Origin: Photorhabdus khanii NC19
Lineage (GTDB): Bacteria > Pseudomonadota > Gammaproteobacteria > Enterobacterales > Enterobacteriaceae
Assembly: GCF_000517265.1 (NCBI RefSeq)
Contig: NZ_AYSJ01000015.1
Span: 234,947-298,946 of the forward strand
Length of the DNA stretch: 64,000 bases
Reading direction: 5' to 3'
A program made the position numbers and the translations under genes. The first letter of the stretch is position 1. Every line of letters begins with the position of its first letter. A model generated the notes under the pieces. The model had not been told where the DNA came from, searched no databases, and saw nothing but the letters and a program-made list of their open reading frames with translations. Of the stretch, positions 37,650-47,676 are shown in pieces.

Positions 37650-38633
37650 ATGAAATCGATGTTAACCCTTGTATATGGCTTGGTAATTACTTTGGTCACT
37701 CTATCTGGGGGGACTGTTTATGCTGCAAACACGAAAAATGCAGCTCAGACAGAAAGCCTTTCCTGGCCAAGAGATTTTAAAAATACTGATGGCACTATCA
37801 CCACTATTCCGACGAAACCCCAGCGTATTTTATCGACCACTGTTTCGATAACCGGAATACTGTTATCAATTGACGCGCCTGTGGTTGCGAGTGCAACGGC
37901 CACGAATGGGAAATTTTTCGCTCAATGGGACAACGTTGCTCAAGAGCGGAAAATTGAAAAGCTCTGGCCAGCCGGCAATATCGATCTGGAAATGGCTTAT
38001 GTTGTCGCGCCCGATCTAATCGTGGTTTCTGTGAGCGGCGCTGATTCCGCATATGCTCAGGTAGAACAACTTAAACAAATCGCGCCCACGATTATCTTAG
38101 ATTATGGTAAACAGACATGGCAGGATTTGGCGACTGAATTAGGCAAGGCGACAGGGCTTGAAGATAAAGTTGCGGCCAGAATTACTGGTTTTAATAATTA
38201 TCTTGCTGAATGCCGGGCAAAAATTGCCATCCCTGAAGGTAAGGTTAATATTATCAGCTATGCGGGGCCAGGAACCATTAACCCCATATCAACGAGCATA
38301 AGCCCACATGCTTTGCTGCTTTCACAGCTTGGGTTTACTATCGAGTCGGCAGATCCTGCCTGGCATAATAATGCAAATAAAACCGGGGACTTTGTTTGGG
38401 CACAATATGAAAATATTACGCAGTTAACTGCGCCCACAACATTTCTTTTAAGTGCAGGAGAGCACAGAGCGGCTGAATTCTTAAAGGATCCTGTACTCGC
38501 TAATTTGGCTTCGGTCAAAACAGGACAAGTTTATGGTCTTGGTGTGAATTCGTTTCGAATTGACTATTACAGTGCAAAAGAAATTGCCGATAGCATTGTT
38601 AAACGGTTTGGCATTAAGCAGAAAGCGAAATAA
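37650..38633 (+). CDS. Iron-siderophore ABC transporter substrate-binding protein
   Basis: This periplasmic protein is of the FepB/FecB/ViuP type (helical-backbone binding fold). The start at 37650 puts a clean signal peptide at the N-terminus (MKSMLTLVYGLVITLV, then cleavage near GGTVYAAN). The frame is open from 37593, but that start would bury the signal, so I reject it. Core motifs: PQRILSTTVSITGILL, APDLIVVSV and YGLGVNSFRIDYYSA. It delivers ferric photobactin, or its catechol part, to the permeases that follow with nine bases between stop and the earliest start. Length 327 aa fits the family. Confidence 0.85.
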   Translation: MKSMLTLVYGLVITLVTLSGGTVYAANTKNAAQTESLSWPRDFKNTDGTITTIPTKPQRILSTTVSITGILLSIDAPVVASATATNGKFFAQWDNVAQERKIEKLWPAGNIDLEMAYVVAPDLIVVSVSGADSAYAQVEQLKQIAPTIILDYGKQTWQDLATELGKATGLEDKVAARITGFNNYLAECRAKIAIPEGKVNIISYAGPGTINPISTSISPHALLLSQLGFTIESADPAWHNNANKTGDFVWAQYENITQLTAPTTFLLSAGEHRAAEFLKDPVLANLASVKTGQVYGLGVNSFRIDYYSAKEIADSIVKRFGIKQKAK

Positions 38634-38656
38634 CTTAGCAATTGTTTGAGTTGGAT

Positions 38657-39709
38657 ATGAAAAAATTGATTTTTTCAGTTGCTAATTCTGTTGCGCAATC
38701 CGATAACCGGCAATTCAAATTTCAGCGAAAAGGGTTGCTGATTTGCGGGTTATTACTTGTGGCATTTTCAGTTTTTAGTCTTTTTGTCGGGACCCGCCCT
38801 GTCACGATTAAAGTCACTTGGGAGGCATTCACCGCTTTTAACCCTGCCAATAGTGAACATTTATTGGTTCGTTATCTGAGAGTGCCTCGTACTTTGCTGG
38901 CGATTATCGTTGGTTGTTCATTGGGTGTCGCGGGTGCCATTATGCAGGCGCTTACCCGTAATCCACTGGCTGATCCGGGTATTCTGGGGGTCAATGCTGG
39001 GGCAGCGGTTTCCATTGTCTCGGCAATTGCTTTTTTGGGCATTTCCGATGTTATTGGCTATATGTGGTTTGGTCTGGCAGGGGCGACAATTGCAGGTTGT
39101 GGCGTGTATCTGCTCGGGGGGATCCGGCATGGGTTGAACCCGGTAAGAATGGTATTGGCGGGCGCTGCACTGTCCGTTGTATTACTTGCTGTCACCCAGA
39201 TTATCACCATAAACAGCGAAGATGAGGTATTTAATCAATTCCGGCACTGGGTGGTGGGCTCACTTCAAGGGCGAGGTTATGAGGTGCTTTTCCCTATCTC
39301 CATACTGACGGCTTCCGGAGTGATAATTGCTTTAATGCTGACAAAGTCTCTTGATACGGTAGCGCTTGGTCATGATCTGGGAAAATCGCTGGGTGTTAAC
39401 CAAACCAAAGTCTGGATTCTGTCTGCACTGGCCATCATTATGTTATCTGGCGGTGCCACGGCAGCGGCGGGGCCCATTAGTTTCATCGGCCTGACCGCCC
39501 CTCATTTTGCCCGTTTAATTGCAGGGCCTGATTATCGTTGGGTACTTCCTTATTCTATGCTGATATCTGGCGTTATGGTGGTAGCTGCTGATAGTCTGGG
39601 GCGAGTCGTAGGATATCCTGGGGAAATTAGTGTTGGCATTATGGTGGCGCTAATCGGAGGGCCGTTCTTTGTTTTCCTGGTCAGAAAATGGAAAATTGTC
39701 CAACTATGA
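38657..39709 (+). CDS. FecCD-family iron-siderophore permease, subunit 1
   Basis: This inner-membrane permease is of the BtuC/FepD type: about ten hydrophobic segments, with RVPRTLLAIIVGCSLGVAGAIMQALTRNPLADPGILGVNAGA as the family hallmark near the N-terminus (split here only for reading: RVPRTLLAI, then GAIMQALTRNPLADPGILG) and the ATPase-coupling segment GPISFIGLTAPHFAR. I take the ATG at 38657, since an upstream TTG in frame is a weaker start. It forms a heterodimer with the next gene product; the two overlap by four bases. Confidence 0.88.
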   Translation: MKKLIFSVANSVAQSDNRQFKFQRKGLLICGLLLVAFSVFSLFVGTRPVTIKVTWEAFTAFNPANSEHLLVRYLRVPRTLLAIIVGCSLGVAGAIMQALTRNPLADPGILGVNAGAAVSIVSAIAFLGISDVIGYMWFGLAGATIAGCGVYLLGGIRHGLNPVRMVLAGAALSVVLLAVTQIITINSEDEVFNQFRHWVVGSLQGRGYEVLFPISILTASGVIIALMLTKSLDTVALGHDLGKSLGVNQTKVWILSALAIIMLSGGATAAAGPISFIGLTAPHFARLIAGPDYRWVLPYSMLISGVMVVAADSLGRVVGYPGEISVGIMVALIGGPFFVFLVRKWKIVQL

Positions 39710-40770
39710 GCAAACGGAATTATGGCGAGACTGAGGTTAATATTTCCGGTAAGGTCTGGCGACAAGGAAAAGTGTCTCTTGTTTTCGTTCCCAGAAATCT
39801 TATGGTGATTTGTGCCATGTTGCTGTTGATTATGGTATTAGCGCTTTTTTCCATGACTATCGGCAAATTCAATATCACAATCGAACAAATTATCACTATT
39901 TTTTGGGGGCCGGGTTCCGGTTCTGTCAGCGAAAAAATCATCATGGATATTCGTTTGCCCCGCGTGTTAACCGCAATTTTTGTTGGTGCGGCACTGGGGG
40001 TATCTGGTGCGGTTTTTCAGTCTATTTCCCGAAATGCGTTAGGTTCTCCGGATGTGATTGGTTTTACAGTCGGTGCAGCGACGGGGGCGATTATACAGAT
40101 AGTTTTATTTGATAATAATGCAGTGCAAATAGCGATTGCTGCTGTTGCCGGAGGAACCCTGACTGCGGCGGTAGTGTATCTGTTATCTTTAAAATCCGGC
40201 GCAATAGGGGGGTATCGCCTTATCCTGACGGGGATTGGTGTGGGTTCAGTGCTAAGTGCCCTGAATGGCTTATTACTGGTAAAAGGAAATCTGGATAATG
40301 CCGTGATGGCAAATTTGTGGCTTGCCGGATCACTTAATGCCCGAACATGGGTACATGTTTTTCCTGTTTTAACCGGGGTTGTATTGCTGGTGCCTTTGGT
40401 TCTTTTTATGGCAAGGAAACTGAGCATTATCGAGATGGGGGATGATATTGCCTGTCAGCTCGGTATCAGAGTGGAACGCGTTCGTCTTATTATGATTTTC
40501 TGCGCTGTGGTTTTAGCGGCTCTTGCCACTGGCGCCGCAGGGCCGATTGCTTTTGTTGCTTTGGCCGCCCCTCAGCTTGTGGTTCGCCTGACCTGTTCGA
40601 GAAATATGCCGGTTATCAGTGCCGCGCTAATGGGTGCTTGTCTTTTGCTGTCAGCTGATCTGCTTACGCAGCTTTTACCTTTACGAGCGGCAGTCCCTAT
40701 TGGGCTTATGACGGGGCTCGTTGGCGGAATTTATCTGATTTGGTTGTTGACCCGTTCCCGGCAAATTTAG
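39706..40770 (+). CDS. FecCD-family iron-siderophore permease, subunit 2
   Basis: This is the second half of the BtuC-type permease pair (FepG-like). RLPRVLTAIFVGAALG and the AVFQSISRNALGSPDVIG segment correspond to the family hallmark, and GPIAFVALAAPQLVVR is the coupling segment facing the ATPase. The start is the ATG at 39706 that overlaps the previous stop as ATGA; an ATG at 39688 is possible. The matching ATPase is not next to it but at 46837-47676, after the receptor and NRPS genes. Confidence 0.88.
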   Translation: MSKRNYGETEVNISGKVWRQGKVSLVFVPRNLMVICAMLLLIMVLALFSMTIGKFNITIEQIITIFWGPGSGSVSEKIIMDIRLPRVLTAIFVGAALGVSGAVFQSISRNALGSPDVIGFTVGAATGAIIQIVLFDNNAVQIAIAAVAGGTLTAAVVYLLSLKSGAIGGYRLILTGIGVGSVLSALNGLLLVKGNLDNAVMANLWLAGSLNARTWVHVFPVLTGVVLLVPLVLFMARKLSIIEMGDDIACQLGIRVERVRLIMIFCAVVLAALATGAAGPIAFVALAAPQLVVRLTCSRNMPVISAALMGACLLLSADLLTQLLPLRAAVPIGLMTGLVGGIYLIWLLTRSRQI

Positions 40771-41126
40771 CAAGAATTGTCGTAAGTTTTCTCTTAATGT
40801 GGGAGGCGATATCAGGAGGAATAGTCATTCAGGTAATGAATATAATAATATATTTTTTGGGATCTTTATCTGTCTCAATTGATGGAATATTTTCGTTATT
40901 TATATTCTTAACTTAGCTTGTGAATGATTTCTTTATTTTTCTGGTTTGTTTTTTAAGTCTCAAATTAATTCTATAAAATATAGGGATATACTCTTAGTCA
41001 ATTTCTTTCTGGCTAAATAACTTCCTAAAACCACATATTTTACCGAGTTATCTTTTATTTTTTTATTTCTTTAAAATAACAAGTTGTTTTATATGGAAAA
41101 TTTATTTTTCTGTTGCATTGATCACA

Positions 41127-41145
41127 GTTAATGATAATGATTTTT
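41127..41145 (+). promoter_or_regulatory. Fur box 1 of the TonB receptor promoter
   Basis: GTTAATGATAATGATTTTT agrees with the Fur consensus at about 15 of 19 positions. A second box lies 22 bases further on, suggesting strong iron repression by two Fur dimers. Confidence 0.6.
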
Positions 41146-41167
41146 ATTTACATACAATAATACACCT

Positions 41168-41186
41168 TGTTATGATAATTATTACT
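41168..41186 (+). promoter_or_regulatory. Fur box 2 of the TonB receptor promoter
   Basis: TGTTATGATAATTATTACT agrees with the Fur consensus at about 13 of 19 positions, with an intact ATGATAAT core. Confidence 0.5.
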
Positions 41187-41380
41187 ATTTAAGAAATATT
41201 ACAACAAAGCAACACCGAAGAGTAATAATAACATAAAGAAACTACTCTGCATGAAATTAGCATGGGTTGAATCGCACCATGTTTTTTCCAGACTGGGATC
41301 CACCGGTCAGCAATGTCACGATTTAACTCATTTAATTTATTAAAACGATTTCGTGTAAGCTGGCTAAAGGAGAAAAATGA

Positions 41381-43495
41381 ATGAATAGGTTGCACTCAAC
41401 TCTGCAACATGATGTATCAGAAAAAGAACATACTGAAAAATCGAATTTTGTAGGTATTTTTGGAGCTTTATTTTTTGGTGCCATTGCTCTGACAGGAACT
41501 GATGCTATTGCGGCAGAGGAAAAGAACCCGCAAAGCGCCCAAAAAGGAAATACCAAGGCATCATCATCAGAAGAAGATGTGTTAGTGGTGACAGGAGAGA
41601 AAGTCAATCGCTCTATTTACGATAGTGGTTCAAGTGTCGAGGTTTATAATCTTCGCAAAATGAAATCTATTCCTAATCCTGATGTTAACATGTTGCTGCA
41701 AATGACGCCGAACGTTGTTGATAATGGTATTAGTAATGCTCTTCCCGCTGTTCGCGGTGTTGATGGTTCAGGCCCTTCACAAGGGGGAATGGCTTTCATT
41801 AGTGGGACGCGTCCCAGAATCAACGTCTCTATTGATGGGCGCTCGTTTACCTATAATGAATTAGCTTTCGGCACGCAATCTTTATGGGATATCGAGAGTG
41901 TCGAGGTATTTCGTGATCCACAAAGTTATATTCAGGGAAGGAACGCGATTGCAGGCGCTGTGATTATTAAATCACTCGATCCTACCTTTTATTGGGAGAG
42001 CGCAATCAAAAGTGGGTTCGCTAATCAGGGCTATCAACAAGTCGCTGCGATGGCTTCCGGTCCTTTGATTGACGAGCAATTGGCCTTCCGTCTTAGTGTC
42101 GATCGTCAAAATCGTGATAGCTTTGCTAACCTGGTTTCCTATGATCCTGTTGGCGATCCGCACAAAATTGAATCAACAACGGTCCGTGCGAAGCTGCTGT
42201 TTGAACCACTGTCCATTCCTGAGTTATCCACCAAATTAACGGTTAACCATCTTGATAGTCGTGCTCCGCAGAACGAAGCATACAATCCAAGGGATACGCT
42301 TAATTTAAGGCATGAACTGTTCAGGCCAGTTGTAGAACGAAAAACGACCAGTGGGATCTGGGATATTTCATGGGCTTTGTCAGATACCATTAGTCTGGAA
42401 AATAAATTAATTTATACCGATCTTGCTTATCACAGATTAACCTCGTCTAAAATTCCAAAAGCTGATACTGATGGCAAAGAGTTAGAAGTTGAACCTATTA
42501 TCCGTTTTCAAGGGTTTGATAATAAGCTGAATGGTTTGGTGGGTGTGCGTTATTTCCATGGTAAACAGGATGAGACTATCAATCTTTTCGGGGGCAGCAA
42601 GTTTGATGATAAAACGGAAACAGCCTCTGCTTATACTGTCTTGACCTACACGGTTGTTCCTGAAATTGATGTGACTTTATCAAGCCGCTTTGAACGTGAA
42701 CACAGAACACGTAAAGGGGGAAGCGAAAGTGTAGCCATTGATTTTGATAAAACCTATAACGCTTTTCTGCCTAAAATTGATGTAGCCTGGAAACCGCAGA
42801 AAGATCAAACCGTCGGGATAGCGGTTGGTAGAGGTTATAACGCAGGGGGGGCGGGAGTGACCTTTGGCAAGCCTGTCATTAGTTATACCTATGACCCTGA
42901 ATATGTCTGGAACTACAGCCTTTATACACGTAACAGCTTGCTGGATGGTAAACTGGAACTCACTTCTAATCTTTTCTACAACGATTATAAGGATATGCAG
43001 TTGCCTTATTATCTGTCACTCGATTCAACCATGATCCGTAATGCTAATAAGGTTGAAACGTATGGTGCAGAAGTCGGCGCCCGTTGGTTACCGGTCGAAA
43101 AACTTGAGTTAAATGCTAATATTGGCTTGCTGAAAACGAAGATTAAAAGCTTCGCGGAGAGTGGTGTTCAGGGTAATGAATTACCTCGGGCGCCGGGATA
43201 TACCGCAAACCTCTTGGCTAAGTATTTACTGACCGAGGATATTGATGTTAGCGGCAATGTTATGTTCTCAGATACTTATTACTCTCAGTATGACAATTCT
43301 GCCCGCGGAAAAATCCCAGCATATTGGATAGCTAACCTTCAACTTGGTTATAACTTCAAGTGGGGACGCGCCACATTATTTGCTCAGAATCTGTTTGACT
43401 CTGATAAACGTTTATTAGTTCCGGATAATAACGTTAATTCGATAATTTATCAGCGTCCGAGAATGATTGGTGCGACGTTTGAACTGAAGTTCTAA
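41381..43495 (+). CDS. TonB-dependent outer-membrane siderophore receptor (ViuA-like)
   Basis: This 704-aa outer-membrane receptor has a signal sequence (GIFGALFFGAIALTGTDAIAA), a TonB box in EEDVLVVTGEKVN, a plug domain (MLLQMTPNVV through GRNAIAGAVIIKS) and a 22-strand barrel that ends in the classic terminal Phe (MIGATFELKF). It should import ferric photobactin or related catechols using TonB-ExbBD. Start: the ATG at 41381 is used because an ATG four bases before it runs into a stop after three codons. Two Fur-like boxes lie upstream. Its place between the permeases and the C-PCP-C synthetase supports its role. Confidence 0.9.
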   Translation: MNRLHSTLQHDVSEKEHTEKSNFVGIFGALFFGAIALTGTDAIAAEEKNPQSAQKGNTKASSSEEDVLVVTGEKVNRSIYDSGSSVEVYNLRKMKSIPNPDVNMLLQMTPNVVDNGISNALPAVRGVDGSGPSQGGMAFISGTRPRINVSIDGRSFTYNELAFGTQSLWDIESVEVFRDPQSYIQGRNAIAGAVIIKSLDPTFYWESAIKSGFANQGYQQVAAMASGPLIDEQLAFRLSVDRQNRDSFANLVSYDPVGDPHKIESTTVRAKLLFEPLSIPELSTKLTVNHLDSRAPQNEAYNPRDTLNLRHELFRPVVERKTTSGIWDISWALSDTISLENKLIYTDLAYHRLTSSKIPKADTDGKELEVEPIIRFQGFDNKLNGLVGVRYFHGKQDETINLFGGSKFDDKTETASAYTVLTYTVVPEIDVTLSSRFEREHRTRKGGSESVAIDFDKTYNAFLPKIDVAWKPQKDQTVGIAVGRGYNAGGAGVTFGKPVISYTYDPEYVWNYSLYTRNSLLDGKLELTSNLFYNDYKDMQLPYYLSLDSTMIRNANKVETYGAEVGARWLPVEKLELNANIGLLKTKIKSFAESGVQGNELPRAPGYTANLLAKYLLTEDIDVSGNVMFSDTYYSQYDNSARGKIPAYWIANLQLGYNFKWGRATLFAQNLFDSDKRLLVPDNNVNSIIYQRPRMIGATFELKF

Positions 43496-43512
43496 GGCGA
43501 TTAATTAAGTAA

Positions 43513-43592
43513 CCGGACAGTGGCGTGAAACTTATTCTACCCGACAAAAAATGGAGGGTTGTTGTATGAGTGGGATCACATCCTCTGTCCGG
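43513..43592. repeat. Long-loop inverted repeat after the receptor gene
   Basis: CCGGACAG (43513-43520) and CTGTCCGG (43585-43592) pair over 8 bp with a 64-base loop. It may form an mRNA structure between the receptor and the NRPS gene. No U-tract is seen. Confidence 0.3.
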
Positions 43593-43650
43593 AAAATGGC
43601 AAAAGATTAATATGTAGATGTAGCCCTGCGTTGACTGGAGAAGTGGGAAT

Positions 43651-46600
43651 ATGGCAAGAGAGTTTAAGCGGATACTGACAGATGATGAAGCATTGCTTTT
43701 GGATGAAGTATTCAATGCCCATGCTGATGGTCATTCATCTTCGGAAGCCCAAGAAACTGAAAAGGACTTAACTGAATTTGAAGAGATGATGTGGCTTCAT
43801 CATCAACAGGATCCTAACGCTTCCGGTCAGTTTGCCTGTGCCTGGTCACTGACAGGAAATATCAACATAGGCCGGCTCATCAGAGCATTAGAGCTTCTGA
43901 CTAAAGAGATAGTTGGAATTAATGTTAGGTATCGTTTTGATGATGAAGGCGATTTGCGTAAATATTGCGATCCAACCGCGGATTCTCCTATCGAAATTTA
44001 TCAGATTCAGTCTGATGAAGAAGCGATAAATAGGTTACTTACGGATCAGTGCAAACCTATCGAGCTTGATGAACATCCACCCGTCAAATTCATGTTGTTT
44101 ATGAATGGCAAGCGTGGGGTTATTTTGGGTGTGATTGTGCATCATATTCTGAGAGATAGCGTGTCATGGCCGCAAATGTTTACCCTGCTTTCCGATGCCT
44201 ATAATAATGGCTTGAAGACTATCGGGTTTGGAAGAGAAGATTTATTTAGAAAGGCAATCTCGGCTAAATGGTTATCCAGTGAATCTGGAAAGATTGGCAT
44301 TCCCTGGCTCTATAAATCCGATACCACCAGGAGCGTGCTAATTAAAGAGATGGGTAAAATCAGTTACCTCGATGATTCTCTTCATCATCGCCTTGCGGGC
44401 AGATATCGTACTACGATCAATATTGATGTACTTGCTCCATTTTTACCTGCGGAGAAAACAGCATATTCAGCATTGGCAACAGTAGCAGCATTATTTGGTT
44501 GCTATATTGCAATGATAGGTTCTCATTTAGACGTGAATATCAGTGTATCGTGCGACCCAGAATATACACATGATGAACTCAACAGCCCATTTTTCTACTC
44601 AGAATTAATGTCGTTGCGTGTGTGCCAAGATGACAGAAGCCTGGATAAAATAATTGCCGATATTGAAAGGCAGATAGAAAGTGGCAATCTACAAATGGGT
44701 AATGAGGTAGAGTACGGGCATGACAGCCCACATATCCTTGTGACTTGGCTTAATCAATCCCAATCATCACTCAGGTTGAATGATGCAATGGTTGAGTTAT
44801 TACCTATTCCACCGTTGAACGCGCATTTTGATATTTCGCTGGCTGCCGGAAATGTCAATGAGGGGCAATGGTTTTTTGAATTAATCACAGGCTCGTCAAT
44901 ATCCCCACATATTGGCGCATTTCTGTTAGAGGGTTTTGGCACATTTATTCATGAACAAAATGTCACTATTGCGCCAAAACTTACGTCTGTTTTTCTGCTT
45001 CCACCGAAGAAAAAACATCAAGATATCAGTGATACAGCATTTATTATCGCCAAACAGCAAAAAGAACATGAAGCAACTGACAAAAGCGATAGCCATCGTA
45101 AAATAGCCAATATTATCCTGAATGAATTCAGACAAGCGCTTTCTTCACCGGAAATGACAGCCAGTGATGACTTTTTCGATCTTGGCGGGCATTCACTCAT
45201 TGCCACCCGCGTGATAGGCAGATTACTGAGCTTACATAATATAGAAATCCATATTAACCATCTCTTTAGTTATCCGACGGCGTTGAAACTTGCCGAATAT
45301 GCGCAATGTCATGATCCTATTGATGAAAATAAAGATGAATTGAGCGAAGAACAATCTAAAGAAGATATTTCGGCTGTCGCACCTTTATCCCTTGCGCAAA
45401 AATCTCTATGGAAAGCGTATGCGGCATTTGATTTCAACGATATCTTCAACTTACCTTTTATTTTAAAATTTTCTGCAATTATTAATGAGCAGGTACTTGA
45501 GCAAGCTTTTTTTGATGTACTGCAAAGACATTCTGTATTACGTAGCCTATTTTATCAGGAAGAGGGCGAAGTCTATCAACGTGTCGTTCCAATGAAGGAT
45601 TTATCGGATTATCAGTGGTTTTGGGGTTCATATGAATATGGTTCCCTTTCCTCAGAAGAAATATTAAAAAAAGAGGGGAAATATCAGTTTGATCTATCTG
45701 AAGAACTGCCTTTGCGCATTAAATTTGTCACTGATAACGCCTCAGGGCAGCAGTTTTTATCCCTGTTATTTCATCATGTGGCACTTGATGAGTGGTCTGT
45801 TACTTTGCTGATGGAAGAGCTGAAACATGCCTATAAATACAGATTGATAAATGAGACGCCAACATGGCAAGAGCAACCCTTACCCTTCCTTCAATATGCA
45901 ATCAGGCAAAATAATGAGGGAATGAATCAGTCTCATCTTGATTATTGGGTTAATAATTTACGGGGCGCGCCAAGCGGAGAGCCTATTTTTAAAAATGCGG
46001 CCAGCGAGTTATCTGGGCAGGCGAATTCCTGTGAAGGCATTGAGTTTGAGATTGAAAAAGTGGTGGCTCAAGGCTTGCAGTCACTTGCCAGAAAAAATGG
46101 CGCTTCATTCTTTAATATTCTTTACGCCAGTATTGTTGCGTCGCTCAATTTACTGGGGGCAACCGATGATCTTATTGTGGGAACATCAGCTTCCGGGCGT
46201 GATGATGCGAGCTTCTTTGACACTGTCGGTTATTTCACCACGGTTGTGATACACAGGGTTCGCTTTACTGAACAGATGACATTTACTGATCTGATCACTC
46301 AGGTTAAGAACAACATCAATGACTCGTTGCCTTATACCGATATCCCCGTTGATCTGATTGAAGAAGCCTTATCAGGCCACACAGATCAAGGAAAAGATCA
46401 TTTATTCGAGGTATATATTCAGTTACATGCAAAAAATAGTTTGAGCGGTGAGTTCCATATGCTGGATGGAAGCCATATTGCATTTCAGCAGATTGTTTTA
46501 GAAAAGCAGGAATCGCTACTGGGGCTTCACTTTGAAATTATGGAAGAGATGATTGCAGGTGAAGAAATGGTACGCGTTTTATTTAATTATCGTTCAGATC

Positions 46601-46737
46601 GTTATAGTGCGGCTCAAATCTCTCAAATATCAGAGGCTATCAATGGCATTTTGGCGCTGTTTGCAAAAACACAGGATAGCAATATACCGCTTAAGGCGAT
46701 CTTGCCAAGATTATCCGAGTGCATGGATACCCTTTGA
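43651..46737 (+). CDS. phbH: NRPS C-PCP-C protein, VibF C1-PCP-C2-like (probably phbH)
   Basis: In order: a condensation domain (about 40-460; HHILRDS at 164-170), a carrier domain (about 490-565; DDFFDLGGHSL with the phosphopantetheine Ser515) and a second condensation domain (about 575-1020; HHVALDE at 708-714). In both C domains the Gly after the catalytic Asp is replaced (Ser, Glu), while both His and the Asp stay. The order matches the second half of VibF, where the last C domain transfers the DHB-oxazoline acid to the free amine of the DHB-polyamine made by VibH. The PCP is the only intact peptidyl carrier of the locus. Published work on photobactin named phbH as a carrier-protein gene homologous to VibF; I apply that name by inference. 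Confidence 0.82.
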   Translation: MAREFKRILTDDEALLLDEVFNAHADGHSSSEAQETEKDLTEFEEMMWLHHQQDPNASGQFACAWSLTGNINIGRLIRALELLTKEIVGINVRYRFDDEGDLRKYCDPTADSPIEIYQIQSDEEAINRLLTDQCKPIELDEHPPVKFMLFMNGKRGVILGVIVHHILRDSVSWPQMFTLLSDAYNNGLKTIGFGREDLFRKAISAKWLSSESGKIGIPWLYKSDTTRSVLIKEMGKISYLDDSLHHRLAGRYRTTINIDVLAPFLPAEKTAYSALATVAALFGCYIAMIGSHLDVNISVSCDPEYTHDELNSPFFYSELMSLRVCQDDRSLDKIIADIERQIESGNLQMGNEVEYGHDSPHILVTWLNQSQSSLRLNDAMVELLPIPPLNAHFDISLAAGNVNEGQWFFELITGSSISPHIGAFLLEGFGTFIHEQNVTIAPKLTSVFLLPPKKKHQDISDTAFIIAKQQKEHEATDKSDSHRKIANIILNEFRQALSSPEMTASDDFFDLGGHSLIATRVIGRLLSLHNIEIHINHLFSYPTALKLAEYAQCHDPIDENKDELSEEQSKEDISAVAPLSLAQKSLWKAYAAFDFNDIFNLPFILKFSAIINEQVLEQAFFDVLQRHSVLRSLFYQEEGEVYQRVVPMKDLSDYQWFWGSYEYGSLSSEEILKKEGKYQFDLSEELPLRIKFVTDNASGQQFLSLLFHHVALDEWSVTLLMEELKHAYKYRLINETPTWQEQPLPFLQYAIRQNNEGMNQSHLDYWVNNLRGAPSGEPIFKNAASELSGQANSCEGIEFEIEKVVAQGLQSLARKNGASFFNILYASIVASLNLLGATDDLIVGTSASGRDDASFFDTVGYFTTVVIHRVRFTEQMTFTDLITQVKNNINDSLPYTDIPVDLIEEALSGHTDQGKDHLFEVYIQLHAKNSLSGEFHMLDGSHIAFQQIVLEKQESLLGLHFEIMEEMIAGEEMVRVLFNYRSDRYSAAQISQISEAINGILALFAKTQDSNIPLKAILPRLSECMDTL

Positions 46738-46775
46738 ATATCAGGGTTTCTATGCAACATTGAATAATCCTCTTG

Positions 46776-46809
46776 CAGTCTGCATTGATATGAATATTGA
46801 TGCAGACTG
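46776..46809 (+). terminator. Hairpin between the C-PCP-C and ATPase genes
   Basis: CAGTCTGCAT (46776-46785) and ATGCAGACTG (46800-46809) form a perfect 10-bp stem with a 14-base loop. A short T-run (CGTTTTTG) follows about ten bases later. It may attenuate transcription into the ATPase gene. Confidence 0.5.
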
Positions 46810-46836
46810 ATTGATAACGTTTTTGTGAGAGAATTG

Positions 46837-47676
46837 ATGGCAACGCTAACGCTAGAACATAATAACCAATGTGTTTTATCACCTTGTCGCTTGAGTGTGG
46901 AAGAATTGCGCCTGGGTTACGGTGAACATATCGTCTGTGATGAACTGAATCTGCGTATCCCTGATGGTCGTTTTACCGTGATTATCGGTCCTAATGGTTG
47001 TGGTAAATCCACGCTGTTGAGAAGTTTATGTCGTCTGCTGCGCCCGGAATATGGCAGGGTTTGCCTTGATGGTCATGATATTCACACGATACCAACCCGT
47101 GCTTTGGCTCGTCAGCTGGGATTATTACCGCAAAGCGTGCAGGCTCCTCAGGGGATCAAAGTTGTGGATTTAGTTGCGCGCGGGCGTTTTCCTCATCAGC
47201 GGTTATTACGTCAATGGAGTCATGAGGATTATGAAGCGGTGCGCCAGGCAATGAATGCGACCGGTGTAACCGAGCTTGCTGAATGCGTTGTTGACGAACT
47301 TTCAGGTGGGCAGCGTCAACGGGTTTGGGTTGCTATGGTGCTGGCTCAACAAACGCCATTGTTACTGCTTGATGAACCGACAACCTATCTTGATATTGCT
47401 CATCAAATTGAGTTGCTTGAGTTGTTTTGTCACCTTAATCAAGGATCCGGATATACGCTCATTGCTGTACTTCATGATTTGAATCAGGCTTGCCGATATG
47501 CAGATCATTTGATTGTGATGGCGGGGGGACGGATTGTGGTGGAAGGGGCACCTGGTGAGATCATTACGACAACATTAGTCTCTGAGGTTTTTGGCCTCGA
47601 TTGTGTCATTATTGATGATCCCGTCAGCCATACTCCCTTAATTATTCCGCAGGGACGGCGTTTTACAAAGGGATAG
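46837..47676 (+). CDS. Iron-siderophore ABC transporter ATPase (FepC-like)
   Basis: This FepC/FecE-type ATPase powers the BtuC-like permeases at 38657-40770. Walker A is GPNGCGKST, the signature is ELSGGQRQRVW, Walker B is LLLLDEPTTYLD and the switch His is in AVLHDLNQA. The ATG at 46837 has GAGAG in front and is preferred over the GTG at 46825. Its length (279 aa) is normal. It is cut off from the permease genes by the receptor and an NRPS gene. Confidence 0.92.
   Translation: MATLTLEHNNQCVLSPCRLSVEELRLGYGEHIVCDELNLRIPDGRFTVIIGPNGCGKSTLLRSLCRLLRPEYGRVCLDGHDIHTIPTRALARQLGLLPQSVQAPQGIKVVDLVARGRFPHQRLLRQWSHEDYEAVRQAMNATGVTELAECVVDELSGGQRQRVWVAMVLAQQTPLLLLDEPTTYLDIAHQIELLELFCHLNQGSGYTLIAVLHDLNQACRYADHLIVMAGGRIVVEGAPGEIITTTLVSEVFGLDCVIIDDPVSHTPLIIPQGRRFTKG

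Larger units (their letters stand above)
40771..41380. other. Intergenic region before the TonB receptor gene
   Basis: About 600 AT-rich bases without a gene hold two Fur-like boxes (41127-41145 and 41168-41186) and the long leader of the receptor gene. AAGGAG at 41365-41370 is the ribosome binding site. Confidence 0.6.
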
